DNA of 64,000 bases, from the NCBI GenBank assembly GCA_023379805.1, contig JAMCPI010000013.1, positions 62,001 through 126,000 on the forward strand, read 5' to 3'. A program made the translations under genes and the position numbers. Shown here in pieces: positions 59,006 to 64,000 of this stretch (the first letter of the stretch is position 1; each line of letters begins with the position of its first letter). The DNA comes from Nitrososphaerota archaeon. GTDB lineage: Archaea; Thermoproteota; Nitrososphaeria; Nitrososphaerales; JACPRH01. The notes beneath the pieces are model-generated. The model was not told the origin of the DNA. It was given only the letters and a program-made list of their open reading frames with translations, and made no database searches.

Positions 59006-59650
59006 CTAGTAGATGAAAGGTATCAGCCTCTTAGTTCTACCCATGTATTTTCTGTATTCGTCACCGAACTCCGCGGTGAGCATCTCCTCCTCCGGCTTGA
59101 TGCGTTCCAAAACTAGGAGCAGCGATAGAAACGCCAATGCTAATCCCAAAACACTGCTCAGCGAGAAGCCGATACCGAACATAACTAACACTTCACCTAA
59201 GTAGCCGGGGTGGCGAACATGCCTGTACGGCCCAGTTGTCACAAGACGATGCCCGGGCTGAATACCCAGATACGAGGTGTACAGTTTCCCAAGCGTCCTC
59301 ATAGCCGCCGCCAGAACAACAATCCCTAAAGCAAACAGAGTCAAACCCACCCAAGACGCAGCGCTATCTCTAGGAATCGGCCCAGTAAAGTTCGCGTACT
59401 CCCACGGTACCGCGATCACAAGCATCGGTATGACGATGGCGCCGGAAAGATACACTACTCGCTGCTTCTTATCGTAACTGGAGGCTTCTCCTCTGCGCCG
59501 ACCAGCCTTCACCAACCAATACGTTATCCACAAAACCATGTATCCTGCCCCTATGGGCTTGAGCAGAAAGGCTGGTCCTCCCCCCGCCAACACTGTTATG
59601 ATGCTGGTGATCGAGGCGAAGAGTAATCGTCCAATAACAACGCTACGCAA
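59006..59650 (-). CDS. ICMT/PEMT-like membrane methyltransferase
   Basis: The 214-residue polytopic membrane protein has four to five helices and the C-terminal signature GPYRHVRHPGYLGEVLVMFG plus RIKPEEEMLTAEFGDEYRKY. This is the SAM-binding end of isoprenylcysteine carboxyl methyltransferase-related enzymes. It could methylate a lipid or prenylated acceptor; the substrate is not evident. It starts at TTG 59650. Confidence 0.85.
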   Translation of the reverse strand: MRSVVIGRLLFASITSIITVLAGGGPAFLLKPIGAGYMVLWITYWLVKAGRRRGEASSYDKKQRVVYLSGAIVIPMLVIAVPWEYANFTGPIPRDSAASWVGLTLFALGIVVLAAAMRTLGKLYTSYLGIQPGHRLVTTGPYRHVRHPGYLGEVLVMFGIGFSLSSVLGLALAFLSLLLVLERIKPEEEMLTAEFGDEYRKYMGRTKRLIPFIY

Positions 59651-59907
59651 GTCTCATTCGCCCCCACACCGACTGGCCGTAATTGGATGGGCCGCCTTGT
59701 AAAGTTGTTCGTTTAACGCCGGTTGAGACAGGTTCTTTTCAGTTAGCGTTCTTCATTCCCGGCATCATAAATCTGCAGGAGAAACAATGACTGGCTGGCT
59801 GGCTCAAGTTAACTAGGTTTCAGGGCGTCTCAGTGAAAACACCTATCAGAAGCAAAGTGAAGCGGAGCGTTCCATCTGTATCCCACCTGAGTAAGCACCA
59901 GAAACGA

Positions 59908-59922
59908 GTGTCTACTAGACAC
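59908..59922 (-). terminator. perfect hairpin after a small minus-strand gene
   Basis: GTGTCTA-C-TAGACAC is a 7-bp perfect stem directly after the stop of the 87-residue gene (minus strand). There is no T-run, so it may be a terminator or a protein site. Confidence 0.35.
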
Positions 59923-59923
59923 A

Positions 59924-60187
59924 TTAAGTGAATTCGACCATCTGGTTGGGCTCCAGATGGATGCCGTACTTTTCAATGAGACGTTTCGCATACCTATTGT
60001 AGCGGTTGACACTATCAACCTGGGAGTCAATGCGGACAGCTTGATCCCAGAGGCGCCACAGATACACCCACTCCTCAGCGGAGACCTTCACCATGACCTT
60101 GAGCTTCTCAGGCTCCGGGCCGTGGATTCCTACCAGTCTCAGGGTTGGTCGCCCTCCTTGTATTTCGGACTCAGTCTTGGTCTCCAC
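59924..60187 (-). CDS. small hypothetical protein
   Basis: An 87-residue charged helical protein including LKVMVKVSAEEWVYLWRLWD and RYNRYAKRLIEKYGIHLEPN. No family recognised; the style fits plasmid or virus-derived small proteins. It is divergent from the AbrB-like gene at 60284, sharing a roughly 100-bp promoter region. Confidence 0.5.
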   Translation of the reverse strand: METKTESEIQGGRPTLRLVGIHGPEPEKLKVMVKVSAEEWVYLWRLWDQAVRIDSQVDSVNRYNRYAKRLIEKYGIHLEPNQMVEFT

Positions 60188-60283
60188 GGCTCAGATCACT
60201 CACCTGTATTGCCAGTAGGGGTATTTATTATTTGGTGTAGCAATTAAACGACGCAATTAAGGGGGCGAATAGGGTTATACAAT

Positions 60284-60571
60284 TTGATACCTATACCGGC
60301 GTCAGTCAGGCAGGGATACAGAATAACCAAGCGGGCCATCGGAAGCATCATATCGAGAAAGAACCAGGCAGGCGGAAAGACCTACCGTAGAATCTGGATC
60401 TACGTACCGGCGAAGATCTCAGAGGACACAGCCTTCCCCTTCAAACCCGGAGACCCATGCCAGATAGAGATTGACTTAGAGAAGCGGCAGCTCACAGTCA
60501 CCCAGATATCAGAAGACGAGGCTCAGAAGCAAGGATGGGCCAAAAGACCCAGATCTCACTCACCTGAGTGA
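60284..60571 (+). CDS. AbrB/SpoVT-like DNA-binding protein
   Basis: A 95-residue protein with a swapped-hairpin-like centre: GGKTYRRIWIYVPAKISEDT then FPFKPGDPCQIEIDLEKRQL. It fits the hydrophobic-x-IP-x-x-hydrophobic...GD-x-hydrophobic pattern of AbrB-type transcription factors and antitoxins. It starts at TTG 60284. Divergent position relative to the 87-residue gene suggests it may regulate that spacer. Confidence 0.6.
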   Translation: MIPIPASVRQGYRITKRAIGSIISRKNQAGGKTYRRIWIYVPAKISEDTAFPFKPGDPCQIEIDLEKRQLTVTQISEDEAQKQGWAKRPRSHSPE

Positions 60572-60611
60572 AGCAAAGTTATGCACCTGCACTAGTTATG
60601 GTGACTGGCGG

Positions 60612-60995
60612 GTGCAAAAGATGGATGAAGAGTTTGAGCTGGAAAGACTTGAGCTGATGTATGAAGAGGAAGGCATCAAAAGTCGAGAAGAAGAGATCCG
60701 GCAAGCTGGGACAAAGTGGCTCACCGTAATGTTAGGTCTGTTTGCTGCTGGTCCTTATCTTCAGGCTCAGTATGAACACAACATCTTTCTTTCGATTACC
60801 GTTCTTGGTCTCATAATTCTGTTTATATCTTTGATGTTCCTCAAGATTGGTCCCGAACAGAGTAGTATCAGTGCCGAAAGAAAGCTATTACAGGATAGGA
60901 AAAAGGGTATGATAGAAAAAGAGAGAGCCAAACAAAAGGCCAAGGGGAACGGAACGGGCAAGGGGAAACCCGAAGAAACAGGTAAGTCGTTGTGA
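60612..60995 (+). CDS. small two-helix membrane protein with charged ends
   Basis: The 127-residue protein (GTG 60612; ATG 60621 also possible) has an acidic N-terminal coiled coil (EEFELERLELMYEEEGIK) and two hydrophobic helices (about 34-50 and 58-78). The tail is highly basic (KGMIEKERAKQKAKGNGTGK). Family unknown. It follows the AbrB-like gene by 40 bp and has a terminator right after its stop. Confidence 0.55.
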   Translation: MQKMDEEFELERLELMYEEEGIKSREEEIRQAGTKWLTVMLGLFAAGPYLQAQYEHNIFLSITVLGLIILFISLMFLKIGPEQSSISAERKLLQDRKKGMIEKERAKQKAKGNGTGKGKPEETGKSL

Positions 60996-61018
60996 TTCAA
61001 AAATTTTGAATCTTTTTT
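60994..61018 (+). terminator. hairpin terminator with T-run
   Basis: GATTCAAAA-A-TTTTGAATC at 60994-61012 is a perfect 9-bp stem that begins at the stop codon and is followed by six T residues. It closes the two-gene unit upstream. Confidence 0.65.
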
Positions 61019-61140
61019 AGCCAGCAAGCCGCTTGTACAGGCGTGCGTCTTTTGAACGCCGGAACCGCCATAACTGTTAAACCGGTTTCCGCCTTCAACA
61101 GATAACTGATAAACACATACATGAGATGTGGGTGAATCTG

Positions 61141-61794
61141 ATGGCTCAAGTGGACAACATGGTTTTTCGCGACCGGGTTGACGCGGGTAAAAGGCTGGCT
61201 GACAAGCTTTCGAGGTATCAGTCTAAGGATGTGGTGGTGCTTGCTATTCCGAGGGGCGGTGTTGTCGTAGGTTTCGAGGTGGCTGGTGACTTGGGTGCTC
61301 CGTTAAGCGTGATTATTCCTAGGAAGATGGGTGCACCAGGGAACCCTGAGCTGGCTATCGGTGCTGTTACCGAGGAGGGTGACACCTACATCGACTCCAC
61401 TATTGTCAGGTCTCTCGGAGTGACTCAGTCGTATATCGATGAAGTGAAGCAGCAAGAAGTTGAGGAGATTAAGCGTCGAATGAAAACGTACCTTGGTGAC
61501 CGGCCGCGACCTGAGCTGAAAGGAAAAATCGTCATCTTGGTTGACGATGGGATTGCGACCGGCGCTACAATGAAGGCTGCTATCCGAACTGTGAGGCGTC
61601 ATGATCCGGCTGAGTTGGTCGTTGCGGTTCCGGTGGCTCCTCCTGAAACGGCTGAGAGCTTGAAGGAGCTAGCTGACTCCGTGGTTTGTCTTGAGACGCC
61701 GTCCTTCTTCTACGCAATAGGGCAGTTCTACCAAGAGTTCGATCAGGTAGGTGACACCGAGGTTATTCGACTCCTGCGGCTAGCGAACCCGTGA
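61141..61794 (+). CDS. phosphoribosyltransferase (COG1926 type)
   Basis: The roughly 217-residue type I PRTase-fold protein has RVDAGKRLADKL, VLAIPRGGVVVGFEVAGDL, PRKMGAPGNPELAIGAV, and the PRPP loop VILVDDGIATGATMKAA. COG1926 members are predicted PRTases of unknown acceptor, often fused or linked to dienelactone hydrolase-like domains in bacteria. Here it is free-standing. ATG 61141 is preferred because GGTG precedes it; ATG 61126 is also in frame. Confidence 0.87.
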   Translation: MAQVDNMVFRDRVDAGKRLADKLSRYQSKDVVVLAIPRGGVVVGFEVAGDLGAPLSVIIPRKMGAPGNPELAIGAVTEEGDTYIDSTIVRSLGVTQSYIDEVKQQEVEEIKRRMKTYLGDRPRPELKGKIVILVDDGIATGATMKAAIRTVRRHDPAELVVAVPVAPPETAESLKELADSVVCLETPSFFYAIGQFYQEFDQVGDTEVIRLLRLANP

Positions 61795-61921
61795 ACTTGC
61801 TTACCTCACACTTTTTTCTGTTCCGCGCTACTCCATTTGATTTTTAAAGCAGATGAATCCGCATAATGGTACTTTGTCTGTAAGCAAGAGAGTTCCAAGC
61901 ACGAAGACTGCTCATCGAAGA

Positions 61922-63907
61922 ATGGTTACATCGGTATCAGAGATTATTCTAGAAAATTTTATGTCGTATGAATACGCACGTATCCCGTTTAAACAGGGCC
62001 TGAACATCATCTGCGGACCCAACGGCGCAGGGAAATCCTCTATTCTGCTAGCGGTTTCAGTGGCTCTGGGACAGGTGTACACGGAGCGCTCCCGCAAGCT
62101 CAGCGATCTTATCAGGCGCGGCAAAGACACTGCTAGAGTCAGCCTAATCTTCGATAACAGGCCGGTGGATGGTAAACGCCCTATTCCTTTCAGCCGCTCA
62201 GACACCTTCATGCTTTCCAGATACTTGAAGCGGGACGGCTCCTACTGGTATGAAGCTGATTATCGTGAAGTGAGTAAGAGCGAGGTTACCCGTCTCTTCG
62301 GCCGCGCAGGCATCAACCCAGACAACATGCTGATCATTATGCATCAGGGAATGGTGGAGGGCTTCAGCGTCACCACTCCGCAGGAGAAGCTAAAGATGGT
62401 GGAGGAGGCTGTTGGCTTCCGGGAATATCGTGAAAAGGTTCTGTCCTCTCAGAAGAAGCTTGAGGAGTTGGTCAGCGAAGAAGGCTCACTCGTCCAGATA
62501 CTCGAAGACGCGGGCAAAACCGCTGAGTACTGGAAGGATCTCTACGACAAATACCTGTTGAAGAAGAGTCTCATCGAAAAGCGGCAGCATCTGGAGCGAG
62601 AGCTCATCTGGGCTAACGCGGTGAAGCTTGAGAACAACATCAGAAGTCTGGAACAGAAACTTTTGAACCGTGAGTCACTGCTCAACGATACACAGAAAAA
62701 AATTGAGGAGACAGGTGAAGCAGCTTCAAAGAGCCGCAGCAACCTCGACGGCGCGCAAACCGGGTTGAGGAAACTATACTTCAGTCTGGTGAAGCTAGAG
62801 AAGCAGGCGGCTACATTTGAAAGCGGCAAGAAGATCGTAGGGGAGATTCACCCGCATCTAAACGAGGCGATCAGGCTGCTGCAGGATGTTCCACTCAACT
62901 CCGACGGAACAGCTACTGGAAAGAAGCTTCAGGAGCGTATTGAAGATTTGCGCTTCTTCGTCCAGAACCAGTATACGCAGATGGAGGAGCAGCGGCGGCT
63001 CATCAGCGACCTGAACGAAGAGGTTAACGCGATACAGGAAGAGATAGGCAAGGCTGAGAAGGATGTTGACAAAATCACCAACCGCTACATAGATCTCAAG
63101 GTTGAAGAGGCAGTGTTGCAGTTTAAGCGAAGGAACTTGCAGCAGGAGATTAACGAGCTTAACCGAAGCCTCAAAGCCGCTAAAGAGGAGCTAGCAGCAT
63201 TCTCACCCCGAATGGAGGAGGCGCAGCCCCGCATCGCCACCGAGCGTACACCCGCCGAGGTCTCTGAAGAAATCAGGATCAACGCCGCACACCTCCGAAC
63301 CGTAGAAGGCGTACCCGAGGAGGCGGAGCGGATGTACACCGACTACACCACCACCTACGGCGAGCTGAAGGAGAAGCTCCAGACACTGTCAACCAACAAA
63401 GAGATTGCTTTGAAAGAGGTTGAGGAGCGCAAGAAACTGTGGAGAGAATCGATACAGCGCCTCCTAGCCGAAGTCAACCCGCTATACCAAGACGTAATCT
63501 CAAAAATCGGAGGTACAGGAGTCGTGAAAATCTCGGACCTCGAAGACGTTGAAGCCGCAGGGCTGGATCTCTGGATCGGCTTCCGCGGAGCATCCCCCGC
63601 GATACTGGATGCGTACACTCAGAGCGGCGGAGAACGAAGCGTCGCAATCATAGCGTTCCTGCTCTCACTTCAAAGCAGCGTGGTCTCACCCTTCCGAGCC
63701 GTAGACGAGTTCGACGTACACATGGATCCAAGAAACCGTGAAGCAATCTTCAGAATGATCTTCCAGTACGTGAAGGAGGCTCCTTTAACCCAGTACCTGG
63801 TAATCACACCAAGCCAGCTCACCGTAACAGATCCTACCGCACACATGATTTTCGTGCAAAACGTCCGAGGCCACAGCGAAGTCAAGGAGGTGCTGAACCG
63901 TAGCTAA
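61922..63907 (+). CDS. short Smc5/6-like (SMC/Rad50-type) ATPase
   Basis: This is an ABC-type chromosome or DNA-repair ATPase of about 660 residues. The N-terminal head has LENFMSYEYARIPF and Walker A GPNGAGKSSILLAV, with Q-loop MHQGMVEGFSV. About 350 residues of coiled coil follow (LEQKLLNRESLLNDTQKKIE, ELNRSLKAAKEELAAF). The C-terminal head has signature YTQSGGERSVAIIAF and Walker B FRAVDEFDVHMDPRN, close to the Smc5/6 form. No hinge domain or Rad50 CxxC hook is visible, and the coil is much shorter than in true SMCs. TATA-like ATTTTTAAAGC near 61841-61850 places transcription start after the first frame ATG-like codon at 61853, so ATG 61922 is preferred. Confidence 0.82.
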   Translation: MVTSVSEIILENFMSYEYARIPFKQGLNIICGPNGAGKSSILLAVSVALGQVYTERSRKLSDLIRRGKDTARVSLIFDNRPVDGKRPIPFSRSDTFMLSRYLKRDGSYWYEADYREVSKSEVTRLFGRAGINPDNMLIIMHQGMVEGFSVTTPQEKLKMVEEAVGFREYREKVLSSQKKLEELVSEEGSLVQILEDAGKTAEYWKDLYDKYLLKKSLIEKRQHLERELIWANAVKLENNIRSLEQKLLNRESLLNDTQKKIEETGEAASKSRSNLDGAQTGLRKLYFSLVKLEKQAATFESGKKIVGEIHPHLNEAIRLLQDVPLNSDGTATGKKLQERIEDLRFFVQNQYTQMEEQRRLISDLNEEVNAIQEEIGKAEKDVDKITNRYIDLKVEEAVLQFKRRNLQQEINELNRSLKAAKEELAAFSPRMEEAQPRIATERTPAEVSEEIRINAAHLRTVEGVPEEAERMYTDYTTTYGELKEKLQTLSTNKEIALKEVEERKKLWRESIQRLLAEVNPLYQDVISKIGGTGVVKISDLEDVEAAGLDLWIGFRGASPAILDAYTQSGGERSVAIIAFLLSLQSSVVSPFRAVDEFDVHMDPRNREAIFRMIFQYVKEAPLTQYLVITPSQLTVTDPTAHMIFVQNVRGHSEVKEVLNRS

Positions 63908-64000
63908 AACAGCAGCAAAGGCCAGCAGCAGTAGCAAAGCCGCCGTCTCCCACGAAGATCTTCTCCGCATCATAGATCTGTGCCAAGTCGTTGAAACACG
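63897..64000 (+). other. open frame running off the right edge, no canonical start
   Basis: After the Smc-like gene, one frame stays open to the end of the window: KTAAKASSSSKAAVSHED then LLRIIDLCQVVET. The second part is protein-like and may be the N-terminus of a downstream partner. No ATG, GTG or TTG occurs in this frame after the TGA at 63894, so either a rare start is used or the frame is chance. Confidence 0.3.

Noticed and set aside
1-64000. CRISPR arrays, rRNA and tRNA genes
   Set aside because: Reading the spacers I found no regularly spaced direct repeats, rRNA segments or cloverleaf patterns. A tRNAscan or CRISPR finder run would be decisive.

Overview
The window is archaeal, most likely from a TACK-group lineage (Thaumarchaeota/Nitrososphaeria or Bathyarchaeia-like). 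It carries archaeal RNA polymerase subunits (Rpo3, Rpo10, Rpo7), Spt4, aIF2-gamma and aIF5B. It also has archaeal/eukaryotic-type ribosomal proteins (eL18, eL8, eS28, eL24, eS6, eS24, eS31), the archaeal mevalonate-branch genes and PurP. TTG and GTG starts are frequent. Many TATA-like boxes lie about 28-32 bp before the start codon, as expected for leaderless archaeal transcripts. I found no tRNA, rRNA or CRISPR array.

Region 1 (1-12 kb) is accessory. It holds an AlkD-type DNA glycosylase gene broken by an in-frame TAG, an HTH-MNT/HEPN toxin-antitoxin pair, a DEDDh exonuclease, an Lrp regulator, a 46-codon zinc ribbon gene and an AbiEi/AbiEii pair followed by a winged-helix gene. It continues with a Thr-rich surface protein with a frameshifted tail, a conserved unknown, a UbiA prenyltransferase and a regulator. 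A small low-GC patch then has a possible PD-(D/E)xK protein and two coupled mini-genes, followed by a DUF1893 protein.

Region 2 (12-27 kb) is a core superoperon: rpoD, eL18, uL13, uS9, two PurP paralogues, flavodoxin (opposite strand), a DsrE-like protein, rpoN, uS2 and MEMO. It runs into mevalonate kinase, isopentenyl phosphate kinase, type 2 IPP isomerase, polyprenyl synthase and GltX, and ends with a phosphodiesterase-like enzyme. The isoprenoid genes feed archaeal lipid synthesis, and the UbiA protein at 7.5 kb could act further along the same route.

Region 3 (27-35 kb) has a secreted, membrane-anchored PQQ-type quinoprotein with a strong terminator. Next is the eL8-eS28-eL24-ndk block, then a membrane-anchored multihaem cytochrome placed before infB, then a convergent folD.

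Region 4 (35-45 kb) is a self-contained membrane-bound [NiFe]-hydrogenase locus: hypF, maturation protease, Tat-exported small subunit, large subunit, cytochrome b, hypC, hypB, hypA and hypD, with hypE convergent. The small subunit has an Asp where the first proximal-cluster Cys is expected, and a Cys near the position of the usual medial-cluster Pro. With the cytochrome b and the two exported redox proteins of region 3, this suggests a respiratory electron-input module on the outer face of the membrane (inference).

Region 5 (45-64 kb) alternates core and accessory genes. An insertion-sequence remnant and a membrane protein come first. The core run follows: eS6, aIF2-gamma, PIN, Rpo7, Spt4, dephospho-CoA kinase, VOC protein, eS24, eS31. 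Then come a small membrane protein, a nucleotidyltransferase-kinase fusion overlapping a HExxH peptidase gene, an AT-rich two-gene module of unknown function and a second decayed insertion sequence. The right end has a phosphoesterase, an MscS-like channel, a methyltransferase, a group of small genes, a phosphoribosyltransferase and a short Smc5/6-like ATPase.
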